Part shown: positions 8,397 through 17,733 of the stretch, in pieces | Numbering within the stretch: the stretch's first letter is position 1 | Layout of the letters: the number at the start of each line of letters is the position of its first letter | Assembly (NCBI GenBank): GCA_003454975.1 | Contig: DMST01000116.1 | Span: 39,646 to 103,645, forward strand | Direction: 5' to 3' | Origin: Cytophagales bacterium | GTDB lineage: Bacteria; Bacteroidota; Bacteroidia; Cytophagales; Cyclobacteriaceae | DNA length: 64,000 nucleotides | Position numbers and translations under genes: made by a program | The notes under the pieces: generated by a model | What the model was told of the DNA's origin: nothing | Databases searched by the model: none | The model's input: only the letters and a program-made list of their open reading frames with translations

Positions 8397-9644
8397 ATGT
8401 CGCTTGTCCTTACTCATATCAAACAATTGGTGCTTGCAGAAAAGGAACCAAGGCCTAGAGTAGCAGGAGAGGAAATGGGAACCCTCCCCGTCTTGAATGA
8501 TGCCTATTTATGGTTGGAGGATGGGCGAATAAAAGCTTTTGGCGCTATGAAGGATTTGCCTTCAACGGAAGGGGTGGAGGTAATGGACGTAAGCGGTAGA
8601 CTAGTGTTGCCAAGTTATGTGGACTCTCATACGCACCTGATCTTCCCTGCTTGGAGAGAAGGCGAGTTTGTGGATAAAATCAAAGGCCTGTCATACGCAG
8701 AAATAGCTGCAAAAGGAGGGGGGATACTCAATTCTGCCAGGGCTCTGGCTGAAACATCCGTTGAGGAGTTAGTAGAAAGAGCTTTGCCTAGGCTATGGGA
8801 GGTGATTGGTTTTGGTACCGGCGGTATTGAAATAAAAAGTGGCTACGGGCTGAGTGTAGAAGGGGAATTAAAAATGCTCCGGGCCATTCGCAAACTCAAA
8901 GAGTATTCACCTATCCCAATTAAGGCTACCTTTTTAGGAGCCCATGCTCTCCCCAAGGAGTATACGGGCCAGCGGAGGAAATACATTGATCTTATTTTGA
9001 AAGAGATGCTTCCTCAGATTGCTGAGGAAGGTTTGGCAGATTATTGTGATGTTTTCTGCGAAGAGGGATTTTTCACCGAAGCAGAAACGGTGGAAATATG
9101 CGAGGCGGGTATAAATGCCGGGCTGAAGGCAAAAATTCATGCAAATCAATTAAATCGATCTGGTGGCGTACAGGCGGGGGTGAAAGTAGGGGCTGTGAGT
9201 GTTGATCATTTAGAAACCATGGGACCCGAAGAAATTCGAGCATTGCAAAAAGCTCAAACTATTGCTACTCTACTGCCGGGTTGCTCCTTGTTCTTGCGTA
9301 TGCAATACCCTCCAGCTAGAGATTTGATTCGGGCGGGTATCCCTGTGGCACTAGCCACCGATTACAACCCAGGAAGTGCTCCTGCCGGCAAGATGTCATT
9401 GGTCATGAGTTTGGCCTGCATACAAATGCGCATGACTCCCGAAGAAGCACTGTGGGCGGCTACTTTGAATGGTGCAGCAGCTTTAGAATGGCAGAATGAA
9501 CTTGGAACTATTGCCGTAGGAAAGCGCGCTAATGTATTTGTGACGAAGGAAATCCCAAGCTATGCTCATATTCCTTACGCCTTTGGGTCCGATGCAATTG
9601 AGACCGTGATTCTGAATGGGGAAGTGTGGCAAGTACCAACATAA
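8397..9644 (+). CDS. hutI: imidazolonepropionase
   Basis: Hydrolyses 4-imidazolone-5-propionate to N-formimino-glutamate, third step of histidine degradation. 415 residues, the usual size. Amidohydrolase-superfamily metal ligands are seen in SHTHLIF (HxH), in KIHANQLN and VDHLETM for the next two histidines, and in ATDYNPGSAP for the catalytic Asp; GFGTGGIEIKSGYGL is family specific. It stands alone: hutH, hutU and hutG are not in the window. The start is supported by the promoter element 32 bases upstream and a poly-T stretch directly before the ATG. Confidence 0.97.
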   Translation: MSLVLTHIKQLVLAEKEPRPRVAGEEMGTLPVLNDAYLWLEDGRIKAFGAMKDLPSTEGVEVMDVSGRLVLPSYVDSHTHLIFPAWREGEFVDKIKGLSYAEIAAKGGGILNSARALAETSVEELVERALPRLWEVIGFGTGGIEIKSGYGLSVEGELKMLRAIRKLKEYSPIPIKATFLGAHALPKEYTGQRRKYIDLILKEMLPQIAEEGLADYCDVFCEEGFFTEAETVEICEAGINAGLKAKIHANQLNRSGGVQAGVKVGAVSVDHLETMGPEEIRALQKAQTIATLLPGCSLFLRMQYPPARDLIRAGIPVALATDYNPGSAPAGKMSLVMSLACIQMRMTPEEALWAATLNGAAALEWQNELGTIAVGKRANVFVTKEIPSYAHIPYAFGSDAIETVILNGEVWQVPT

Positions 9645-9760
9645 CCCAATAGGGTTACGGATTGGTAACCTTTCGAACAAATGGGTGGAGGATCGTTGTT
9701 ATGTTTTTATCTTACTCGAAAACATCCTCCTTTTACACGGAAATAGATCATAACCCCACT

Positions 9761-10183
9761 ATGGAGAAAGAATATACCAACGGAGAAACTACGGTAGTTT
9801 GGCGTGCTGAGAAGTGCGTACACTCAGGTATCTGTCTTTTGGGATTGCCCAAAGTTTTCAATTTGCAGCGAAGGCCATGGGTAGATATGGAAGGCGCAGA
9901 TACTACGGCTATTGAAGCCCAAGTGGCTAAGTGCCCTTCGGGTGCCTTAACCATAAAAGGAAAAGACTATTTGCGTGAACAACATCTGGATGAGATCGCG
10001 CAAGAAGGAGAGGGAATTGAGATTACCGTAGTGAAGGGTGGGCCGGTGATAGTATCCGGTGTAGCGCGGGTAAAGAATCCGCGTGGGCGTGTTTGGAAAG
10101 AAGGGCAGGATCTGGCCTTTTGCCGCTGCGAAAAATCACAGAACTATCCGTTTTGTGATGGTAGCCATGTTAAACACGACTAA
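9761..10183 (+). CDS. Fer4_19 + CDGSH double iron-sulfur protein
   Basis: 140 residues from the ATG at 9761; the frame extends upstream to 9662 but that part is not protein-like. The N-terminal half is a divergent monocluster [4Fe-4S]-type domain (Fer4_19, as in E. coli YjdI) with EKCVHSGICL and KCPSGAL. The C-terminal half is a CDGSH domain, the [2Fe-2S] mitoNEET-type site, with ligands in CRC, then PFCDGSH (three Cys and one His). Both types bind redox-active or transferable clusters in the cytoplasm. The fused arrangement is common in bacteria; the physiological partner is unknown. Confidence 0.9.
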   Translation: MEKEYTNGETTVVWRAEKCVHSGICLLGLPKVFNLQRRPWVDMEGADTTAIEAQVAKCPSGALTIKGKDYLREQHLDEIAQEGEGIEITVVKGGPVIVSGVARVKNPRGRVWKEGQDLAFCRCEKSQNYPFCDGSHVKHD

Positions 10184-10215
10184 GGCTTCACCTTTTCTTT
10201 TGCTGTAAAAAAAAG

Positions 10216-10248
10216 AAAGCCGCTTGGGGAACCCCCAAGCGGCTTTTT
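10216..10248. terminator. bidirectional terminator
   Basis: Perfect 14-bp stem (216-229 with 233-246; core GCCGCTTGGGG) with a 3-base loop, flanked by A-rich sequence on the left and T-rich on the right, so it can serve both the iron-sulfur gene (+) and the giant adhesin gene (-). Confidence 0.93.
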
Positions 10249-10266
10249 AGTGAGGCCTATCCTCGA

Positions 10267-13200
10267 TTAACGAATCACAATTCGCTCAGCAAAGCGTTTC
10301 TCCCCTTCCATAATGGATAGGAAGTAAACACCTGGTGAAGGATCGTTTACCGTAATCTCATGATTACCTGCAATGGTGCCCTCATGACGATAAACCGTTT
10401 GACCAAGGCTGTTTGTCAATTCGATGGTTACGTCTTCGGTAGGTGTGCTAGACCACTGAAGTGTAAACGAACCCTGGTTGGGGTTAGGATATACAGCTAG
10501 GTCTAGGTCTGAAGCAAAGCTATCAGATAGGTCGTTTTTCTCGCTGGAACAATCCGAAGAGTTCTGCGTCTCTCCAGCCAAGGCGGCAATTTCAGAGTTG
10601 TCCAACCCGTTTGACCACATCTTCACTTCATCCAAGGTACCTGAGAAGAACCGATCGGTTTTGTCATTCCGTCCACCCAGCCAGAGTGCAGTACCACTAT
10701 TTGCATTTAGCGAACCATTTACGGTAGCGGTGTAAACCGGAATTCCGTTCACAAAGCCTGTCAACGTTCCGTCTTGCAGTCTCCATGCAATGTGCGTCCA
10801 AGTACCCGTCGCAATGTTAGAAGCCATCTGGTGTGGTCCTACGTTGCTGGTTCCAGCCAGTGAAATAACCGGTTGCCCGTTGTTCACCATTACCTGATAC
10901 GAGAAGCTGCTGCCATCACGGTTTTTGGCCATCAGTACTGCATACTTGGTTGATTGGCTAGTATTTACCCACATCGCAATGGTGAATTCGTTCGACAATT
11001 CGAAAGCAGATGCTGAACCAATGTTGACATAGTCGTTAGCGCCGTCGAATACCATACCTGCGCCATCATAACCAGCGCCGCGTGTCGCTCCTACAATAGT
11101 ACCATCGTTCAATCCCAGAGAATCTACTGCGGTACCTGAAGCACAATCGTCAAAGAGCCATGCACCCAAAATATCGTCTGGGCATTCTGCAGGACTATTG
11201 CTGATCCTTGATACTTCAGAAGCCATAGTTTGAGATTCCAGAGCTTCGTTAAAGATTCGGATCTCATCAATAGCTCCTTTGAAAGGGCGATTGCCGTCTG
11301 GGCGAGCACCAATATAGTGAGAGCCAGAAGCAGTAAAGTTGATGTTTCCAGAAAGGTTAGTTACCGTTCTGTCGGCTACTCCATTAATGTATATCGTAAG
11401 CGTGCCTTCCTCATAAGTGACCCCGATATGAGACCAAGTGTCCACAGAAAGTGAAGTATTGGCGTCAAAATATCCAGGGTTGGAAAGTCCTCCCAAATAA
11501 ACGCGAGGTAGCAATGAGTTCAGAACGATCACGTTCGAGATACCGGCTTCACTACGGTACAGTAGTACCTCGTTATTGCCATTGCTCTTGGTCGGATATA
11601 CCCAGAAACTGTAGCTAAGCGCGTCGCCTTCACCCAAGGTATAAGCCGAGTCATTCAAGTTGGTGTAGTCGTCTACACCATCAAACCACACAGCCTGGTT
11701 GTTGTAACCCGAGGAAACGTATGTATCACCAGAGATTACACCTACCGTAGTGTCATCGGCACCGTTGGTGAGGGTAGTACTGGCACAATCGTCCATGTCA
11801 AAGGAGGCCATGATGCTGGTTTCATCTGCAGGACATGCTACAGGAGCCTCCTCAAAGCTTGCCAAATAGCTGGCCTGATTGGCTTCCAAGGCGGCAGCAT
11901 AAATCTGAACCTCATCGATCATACCGTCAAAGGCTTGAGCATTAGCCCCGTTACTGCTACCAATCCAAACGGGTTGACCGAAATTGGTATTCAGTGATCC
12001 CGCAGGAACAGCAAGCTGAGAGTTCTGAACTCCATCGATGAAGATGGTCACCAAGTCGTTACCATAGGTGACGGTAACGTGGTGCCAGGGGCCGTCGGCA
12101 ATGGAAGCACCCGTACTCTTGTATGGACCGATCTCTTGCAAACCTCCCATGAATACTTCCACAATTCCGCCATTCAACCGGATCATCCAGCTGCTATTAG
12201 AACCGTCCTGATTGCGAAGAATCAGCCATTGCTTAGCATTGGATGAGGTTTTTAGCCACATGGCAACACTAAAGGAAGAGGTAAAGGCCAATGAAGAGTC
12301 TGTACCTAAAGAGATGTAGTCGTCTACGCCATCAAAATCGAGACCTTGATTGATGTAACCACCACGCCAATCGGCTCCTGATACGGTTCCGTCAGTACCA
12401 TCAGTTACATCGTTGGTTGCTATATCACCAGAACAAGCATCCAGACCAAGATCAACAATTAACTGAGACAAGTCACAATCCTCAGGGCCAGTAAAGTTAA
12501 CTCCTCCGTCTACCGTTACTGAAGCCGTTCCAGTGCTTACATTGCCTGAAGAATCGGTTACCGTCAGAGTTACGGTTATGGTTCCGATGTCAGAACAAGC
12601 GAAACTAGTTTGACTCAAGACCATGCTGGCAATGCCACAGTTGTCTGAGCTTCCATTGTCCACCGCTTCAGCGGTAAGAGAAGCGCTTCCACTTGCATCC
12701 AGCGTAATCGTAACATTCTGAGTTACCACTGTAGGAGCCACAGAATCGACCACAGTTATCGTAACTGAATCAGTGGCAGAGTTGCCCGATGGATCAGTAA
12801 TGGTAACACCCATCCTGAGGCTTCCAATGTCGGAGCATCCGAAGGAAGTCCGATCAAGCACCTCGGTGAATGAGCAGTTGTCAAAACTGCTATTGTCGAT
12901 ATCAGCAAAGCTTAAAGAAGCAGATCCATTGCCGTCCAAATACAAGGTGGCATTCTGCACCGATAGGGTAGGGGCTATGGAATCAATTACAGTAACCGTA
13001 ACGGTGGTGCTACCTTCGTTCTCGAAGTCATCGAAACCACTTAGCGTGACCGAATTGGCACCTAGATTACTACACGTAAAGGTGTATTGAGAGAGCTCAA
13101 GTGTTAGATTACAGTTGTCCGAACTACCGTTATCAATATCACCTTCAGTGATGGTAACCGAACCCGCTGCATCCAGATATACCGTGAGGTCTTGACCTAT

Positions 13201-15936
13201 CACGGTAGGTGCGACGCTGTCAATCAAGTTCACCGTGCTTTGCACCGTGGTTTGATTTCCGTTTGCATCCGTAACGGTGATGTCTACTGAGTTCGAAAAT
13301 GGGTCGCTGCAAGTGAATGTGGTGTCAGATACAGAGATAGATGCCACGGAGCAATTGTCCGAAACTCCGGTGTACAAATCCGATTCGGATACAGTAACAG
13401 AACCGTTGGCACCCAAATACACATCCAGAGTAACAGCAGTCACCGAAGGCTTCACAGAGTCAACTACAATCACATTGACTGAAGTAGAGGACTGATTGCC
13501 AGATGGATCGGTAACCGTGAAGGTAACAGGTACCGTGCCTACATCCGAACAAGTAAATGCTGTCTGCGAAGCAGCGTAAGAAGCAATGCTACAATTGTCG
13601 GAGCTACCGTTGTCTAAATCTACGGCAGCGAGGGAAGCTGATCCTTGACTATCCAAATACAGCGTGAGGTTGTTACGTGCTGCCAGAGTAGGCGATGTAG
13701 AATCTACCACGGTAATGGTGGCGTTGGCACTGCTCTGATTACCTGACCCGTCAGATACCGTAAGAGTTATTAGGTTAGCTCCTGTATCTGAACACCCGAA
13801 GAGGCTGTCCGAGAGGAAGTAGCTCAACGATGAACAGTTGTCTGAACTGCCGTTATCCACGTCTGCATAAGAAACACTAGCAGAACCCGAACCGTCCAAA
13901 TACACCGTGATATCTTGTGCCATGGCGGTTGGAGCTACTGAATCAATTACAGTTACAGTAGCGGTCTCGCTAATACTATTTCCGTTAGAATCGGTAAAGG
14001 TAATTACGTTTGCTCCCACATTTGAACAGTCGAATGTGGTATCAGAAGCAACTAGAGATCCCGAGGCACAGTTGTCGGAATAGCCAGTATACAGATCAGT
14101 AGAACTTACTGTGGTAGAACCCGAACCGTCCAAATATACCGTAACGTCCACAGGGGTTACGGATGGAGAAATAGTATCCAATACGGTTACTGTAATAAAG
14201 GCCGTATCGTAGTTTCCAGAGGGGTCGTAGCCAAAGAAGCCTACCTCATTAGCACCCAAATCATTACAGTCAAAAGTGTCTTGGGTAAAGCCTTCTAAGG
14301 TGATGCCGCAGTTGTCAGTAGATGTACCGTTGTTAGCGTCGCTTATCGTGATGGTTTCGGCATTTCCACTGGCATCTAAATATATGGTAAGGTTGCGACC
14401 ACCTACCGTAGGAGGAAGGGTATCCAGCACCGTTACTACCGCAATGGCTGTACCTGTGTTACCAGCTGCATCCGTTACGGTGAGGGTTACGTTGTTATCC
14501 CCAATATCACCACAATCAAAGTTGGATTTGGATATGGTGGTGCTGACAACACCAATATTATCGGTGCTGCCGCCTTCTACCATAGCAACGGTCAACTTAT
14601 CATCGCCTACGTTGTCCAGATACAAGGTTACATTATTGGCTACGGCAACAGGATCTTCCAGATCGTCGATATCAAAGGCTTGGAAGAAAATGCCATAGTC
14701 ATCACCTTCTTGGGTAGAGGAATTACCATTTTCTCCACTTTGCCAAGCCACGTACATTTTGCCAATGTCGGCGCTCATGGCGACTGCTGGCAAGGTCTGG
14801 AAGTCCTGCTCGTAGGTGTTTACCTGTGTTTGGTTTTCCTTCGCACTGCCCTCAGCGTTGTAGCTCTGCATGAACACACCCGCTTGATCGTCGTCAATGC
14901 CCCAGCTAGTCCACACAATAGTAAAGTTACCGCCACTTGACATGGCAATGTCTGGGTGTAGTTGATTGTCGGATGTAGTACTGTTAACCTTGAAGTTGCT
15001 GCCGTTGCTAGAACCATCAGCGTTGTATCTCTGTGCGTAGATACCGTATCCAGATCCATCACGGCTGTAGTCAGACCAAGTTACAACAAAATTAGCGCTG
15101 CCGTCCATGGCTACGCTGGGCTCCTGCTGATTACCAGAAGTGTTGCTACTTACCCGAAACTCATTGGTATCCTGGGCCACACCCGAAGCATTGTAGCGCC
15201 GGCCGTATACTCCGGTACCGTCTCCGTCCTGTGCGGTGCTTTGCCATACCACAATGAAATTACCCGTAGCATCCATCGCTACATCAGGGTAGGTCTGCAG
15301 GCTGTCGGTAGTGGTATTGATCAGGAACTCCGAACCGTTGACAACCCCAGCCGAACTGTACATCTGGCCGCGAATATCGCCGTCACTTTCCCAAACAATC
15401 ACGTAGCTACCACTAGAAGACATGGCAACGGAGGGAAACCGCTGATTACCTGTGGTAGTGGTGTTAACCTCTCGTTCGGTATTAACGGTGGTACCATTGA
15501 GGTTTTTGTAGCTATGACGAATATTAAAACCGTCGGTATCAGAACCTTCTCCGTCGGCGCTCATCCATGCGACTACATAATCCTGATCGTCATTCATTGC
15601 CACATCTGCATACAGCTGAGACCCGCCAGTGTATGTAGTATTAAGCAAGCTTTCAGAAAGTAGGGTAGAACCCGAGGAGTTTTGACTTTCAATGTAAATG
15701 CCCGAACCGTCAGTATCGGCTATTTTGGAGTTAGAAGTCCAAACTGCCACCCAATCACCATCAGAGTTAGTAGCGATGCTAGGCCAGTTTTGTACACCGG
15801 TAGTATCGCTAGAGTTAATTTGTGTTTCCGAACCGCTGGTGCTGATTTGTGCCAGGCCGGGGGCAGTGAGGCCTAGCGTTAAAAGCAGCACCATCCCTAA
15901 GAGGGGAGGCTTGATTAGTAGGTTTTGCTTTCGCAT
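10267..15936 (-). CDS. 1889-residue T9SS-secreted adhesin (propeller, Ig/HYR, LamG)
   Basis: Secreted surface protein. Signal peptide at residues 1-30 (VLLLTLGLTAPGLAQ). Residues about 35-423 hold seven repeats of roughly 40-55 residues (P-x-VAM-x4-G-x-F-VV-x-W, then GIYAQRYNADG), suggesting a seven-bladed beta propeller. Residues about 424-1150 hold nine tandem domains of about 80 residues (DS-x-AP start, YLD-x-GSAS, DNGSSDNC, TVTVV end) of Ig/HYR type. Three LamG/concanavalin-like domains follow (FDGVDDYI, FDGVDDYT, FDGANDYV; about 1190-1790). The last 80 residues are a T9SS type A sorting domain (VYPNPNQGSF, GVYFLSI, ERIVIR). The LamG-like domains suggest glycan binding; no catalytic domain is seen. 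It starts 6 bases after the S74-domain gene, so the two form one operon. Confidence 0.9.
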   Translation of the reverse strand: MRKQNLLIKPPLLGMVLLLTLGLTAPGLAQISTSGSETQINSSDTTGVQNWPSIATNSDGDWVAVWTSNSKIADTDGSGIYIESQNSSGSTLLSESLLNTTYTGGSQLYADVAMNDDQDYVVAWMSADGEGSDTDGFNIRHSYKNLNGTTVNTEREVNTTTTGNQRFPSVAMSSSGSYVIVWESDGDIRGQMYSSAGVVNGSEFLINTTTDSLQTYPDVAMDATGNFIVVWQSTAQDGDGTGVYGRRYNASGVAQDTNEFRVSSNTSGNQQEPSVAMDGSANFVVTWSDYSRDGSGYGIYAQRYNADGSSNGSNFKVNSTTSDNQLHPDIAMSSGGNFTIVWTSWGIDDDQAGVFMQSYNAEGSAKENQTQVNTYEQDFQTLPAVAMSADIGKMYVAWQSGENGNSSTQEGDDYGIFFQAFDIDDLEDPVAVANNVTLYLDNVGDDKLTVAMVEGGSTDNIGVVSTTISKSNFDCGDIGDNNVTLTVTDAAGNTGTAIAVVTVLDTLPPTVGGRNLTIYLDASGNAETITISDANNGTSTDNCGITLEGFTQDTFDCNDLGANEVGFFGYDPSGNYDTAFITVTVLDTISPSVTPVDVTVYLDGSGSTTVSSTDLYTGYSDNCASGSLVASDTTFDCSNVGANVITFTDSNGNSISETATVTVIDSVAPTAMAQDITVYLDGSGSASVSYADVDNGSSDNCSSLSYFLSDSLFGCSDTGANLITLTVSDGSGNQSSANATITVVDSTSPTLAARNNLTLYLDSQGSASLAAVDLDNGSSDNCSIASYAASQTAFTCSDVGTVPVTFTVTDPSGNQSSTSVNVIVVDSVKPSVTAVTLDVYLGANGSVTVSESDLYTGVSDNCSVASISVSDTTFTCSDPFSNSVDITVTDANGNQTTVQSTVNLIDSVAPTVIGQDLTVYLDAAGSVTITEGDIDNGSSDNCNLTLELSQYTFTCSNLGANSVTLSGFDDFENEGSTTVTVTVIDSIAPTLSVQNATLYLDGNGSASLSFADIDNSSFDNCSFTEVLDRTSFGCSDIGSLRMGVTITDPSGNSATDSVTITVVDSVAPTVVTQNVTITLDASGSASLTAEAVDNGSSDNCGIASMVLSQTSFACSDIGTITVTLTVTDSSGNVSTGTASVTVDGGVNFTGPEDCDLSQLIVDLGLDACSGDIATNDVTDGTDGTVSGADWRGGYINQGLDFDGVDDYISLGTDSSLAFTSSFSVAMWLKTSSNAKQWLILRNQDGSNSSWMIRLNGGIVEVFMGGLQEIGPYKSTGASIADGPWHHVTVTYGNDLVTIFIDGVQNSQLAVPAGSLNTNFGQPVWIGSSNGANAQAFDGMIDEVQIYAAALEANQASYLASFEEAPVACPADETSIMASFDMDDCASTTLTNGADDTTVGVISGDTYVSSGYNNQAVWFDGVDDYTNLNDSAYTLGEGDALSYSFWVYPTKSNGNNEVLLYRSEAGISNVIVLNSLLPRVYLGGLSNPGYFDANTSLSVDTWSHIGVTYEEGTLTIYINGVADRTVTNLSGNINFTASGSHYIGARPDGNRPFKGAIDEIRIFNEALESQTMASEVSRISNSPAECPDDILGAWLFDDCASGTAVDSLGLNDGTIVGATRGAGYDGAGMVFDGANDYVNIGSASAFELSNEFTIAMWVNTSQSTKYAVLMAKNRDGSSFSYQVMVNNGQPVISLAGTSNVGPHQMASNIATGTWTHIAWRLQDGTLTGFVNGIPVYTATVNGSLNANSGTALWLGGRNDKTDRFFSGTLDEVKMWSNGLDNSEIAALAGETQNSSDCSSEKNDLSDSFASDLDLAVYPNPNQGSFTLQWSSTPTEDVTIELTNSLGQTVYRHEGTIAGNHEITVNDPSPGVYFLSIMEGEKRFAERIVIR
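12490..14665 (-). repeat. nine tandem ~240-bp coding repeats (Ig/HYR domains)
   Basis: Nine consecutive units of about 240 bases inside the adhesin gene, each encoding the DNC/FxCSD pattern with two cysteines. The copies have diverged clearly at the DNA level, so this is an old array kept by selection, not a recent expansion. Confidence 0.85.
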
Positions 15937-15942
15937 GGGTGG

Positions 15943-17733
15943 TTATTCTTTAGAAGCTGAAACAGTGGTAGCAGCATCGTTTTGTGGACCCGCTTGGGCT
16001 TCCAGCATATTGATGCGTTGCTCCATTCGTTGCAAGCTGGCTTCATATTGGTTAAGCAGCTCACCTTGTTGTGCAATATAATCAGTTTGCAGTTGGTTTT
16101 CGGCACTCAGTTCCTGAATCGCTTTCACCAAAGGCACCACAAATTCTGCGTAGCGGATACCCCACATGCTTTGGTTCTCGTCCTCGGGTACTTGTACCCC
16201 GCTGAAGTCGTATCCTAGTGCATCGGCGGCCGCCTTTACTTCTTGGGCGATGAACCCGGTGTAGCGCATCTCGCTCTTCTCAGCAGTAGCCTCGTCCATG
16301 CCGCTCTGGCCCAGCTTGGCTTTCATGCTGTACACGTCATAGTTGTAGGTTACCGGACGCAGAGTGTTCACGAAAGTCAATCCAGGAACATCCTCAGCAA
16401 TGTTTTGCTTCATCCGGCCGTCAGAAGTAGCCGTCCAGTTTACCGTACCGCCTACGCTGGTGGTAGTAGCGTTACCTACAAATACCGTATTCTCCGTGCT
16501 TACCGATGCTTGGTAACCAATCGCGATGGAGTTAGAGGCAGTAGCCGTAGCTTCTTTACCGATCACTACTGAGTTATCAGCGGATACCGAAGTAGTTGCT
16601 CCGATGGCAACTGCGCCCGTGTTGTTGATCACAACGTCACTACCGATACCTACCGCGTAGCTCTGATCGATGTCCGCATCTTTACCGATACCAATCGAGT
16701 AATCGGCCGCTGCTTCCACATCGTGGCTGTGGCCTAAGGCTACCACGTAGTTACCGCGGTTATCACTCTCGTTACCTACCATGATAGAGTACTGTCCATC
16801 GTTGTAGGTAAGGTAACCCATCATGATCACGTCGTTGGTAGAAGGCGTAGCTTGAGAACCGATGAAAATGGTACGGCTGCGGGTGGTATTGTCAAAGTCA
16901 GCATAGGCACCCATCCCGACGTTGTCTTCGCCCTCTCGGTTGGTAAACCCGGCTTCGTAGCCGACGTAGGTATTTCGGTTGGCGTTACTGGTACTGTTGG
17001 TTCGGTTATTATCCCATCCGGATCGAGCCCCGACAAAGGTGTTGAAGTCGGCGTGCTCGGTGGCTACCCCGGAGGCGGCACCTACCATCACGTTCCAACG
17101 TCCGGCGTCCACATCAATACCTGCGGAGTCACCCAATGCGGTGTTGTGGTCACCGTCCCCGTAGTCAGAAAGGGCCTCGTCACCAATACCGGTGTTCCGG
17201 TATCCGGTTTCGCCGGAGATACCTGCTTCGTTACCCACCATAGTGTTTTTGTACCCGGTGGTGTTTTGCTGCCCGGCGTCCTCACCCACGAAGGTGTTCT
17301 CATACCCTGTGGTGTTGGCCGTACCGGATTCTTCACCCATGAAGGTGTTATCGTAACCGGTGGTGTTGTTTTCTCCGGATTCAGCACCGAAGAAGGTGTT
17401 GTCACCCCCGGTGGTGTTGCTCTTACCAGCTTCCATACCGATGAAGGTGTTGTCAAACCCGGTAGTGTTGGTATATCCGGCCATGTATCCGATGAATACG
17501 GACTCGGATGTGGTGTTGTAGCGACCGGCACGGTATCCTACGAATACGGTGTAGTGGCCGGAAGTGAGAGCAGAACCGGTAGAGTCACCGTACATGGTGT
17601 TGTAGTCTCCCGAGGAGATGCTCACCCCGGATCCGGTACCTTGAGTTTCGTTGAGTGTTTGTGCGTGAGATACGCCCAACGTGGTCAGAAGTGTGAAGGC
17701 TCCAAAACTGACGATGCGTAGCAGTGTTTTCAT
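15943..17733 (-). CDS. exported repeat protein with S74 intramolecular chaperone domain
   Basis: 596 residues. Signal peptide (VSFGAFTLLTTLGVSHAQ). Residues about 60-200 are tandem 17-residue repeats (NTTGxxNTFxGxxAGxx), then irregular copies, then YadA-head-like units (NSIAIGYQASVS) to about 420. A C-terminal peptidase S74 domain follows, with the cleavage-site motif SDGRMKQNI (Ser about 437) and RYTGFIAQEV, ending in a coiled coil. S74 domains assemble trimeric beta-helix fibres (phage tail spikes) and then cut themselves off. Inference: a trimeric surface fibre whose chaperone is released. No T9SS tail is visible. It is first in an operon with the 1889-residue adhesin. Confidence 0.88.
   Translation of the reverse strand: MKTLLRIVSFGAFTLLTTLGVSHAQTLNETQGTGSGVSISSGDYNTMYGDSTGSALTSGHYTVFVGYRAGRYNTTSESVFIGYMAGYTNTTGFDNTFIGMEAGKSNTTGGDNTFFGAESGENNTTGYDNTFMGEESGTANTTGYENTFVGEDAGQQNTTGYKNTMVGNEAGISGETGYRNTGIGDEALSDYGDGDHNTALGDSAGIDVDAGRWNVMVGAASGVATEHADFNTFVGARSGWDNNRTNSTSNANRNTYVGYEAGFTNREGEDNVGMGAYADFDNTTRSRTIFIGSQATPSTNDVIMMGYLTYNDGQYSIMVGNESDNRGNYVVALGHSHDVEAAADYSIGIGKDADIDQSYAVGIGSDVVINNTGAVAIGATTSVSADNSVVIGKEATATASNSIAIGYQASVSTENTVFVGNATTTSVGGTVNWTATSDGRMKQNIAEDVPGLTFVNTLRPVTYNYDVYSMKAKLGQSGMDEATAEKSEMRYTGFIAQEVKAAADALGYDFSGVQVPEDENQSMWGIRYAEFVVPLVKAIQELSAENQLQTDYIAQQGELLNQYEASLQRMEQRINMLEAQAGPQNDAATTVSASKE
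17180..17520 (-). repeat. 51-bp tandem coding repeats
   Basis: Exact 51-base periodicity: the string GAAGGTGTT recurs at 17290, 17341, 17392 and 17443. It encodes the 17-residue NTTG repeat of the S74-domain protein. The region is GC-rich compared with its surroundings and could change copy number by slippage or recombination. Confidence 0.85.

Noticed and set aside
14962..15663. 233-codon plus-strand open frame
   Set aside because: It is antisense to the repeated propeller region of the adhesin, with no recognisable features.
17180..17520. CRISPR-like array because of regular spacing
   Set aside because: There are no unique spacers; the 51-base unit is continuous coding sequence of a 17-residue protein repeat.
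16852..17721. 289-codon plus-strand open frame rich in Gly/Val
   Set aside because: It is antisense to the S74-domain protein and exists because the 51-base repeats lack stops in that frame; the repeat pattern and S74 motifs are on the minus strand.
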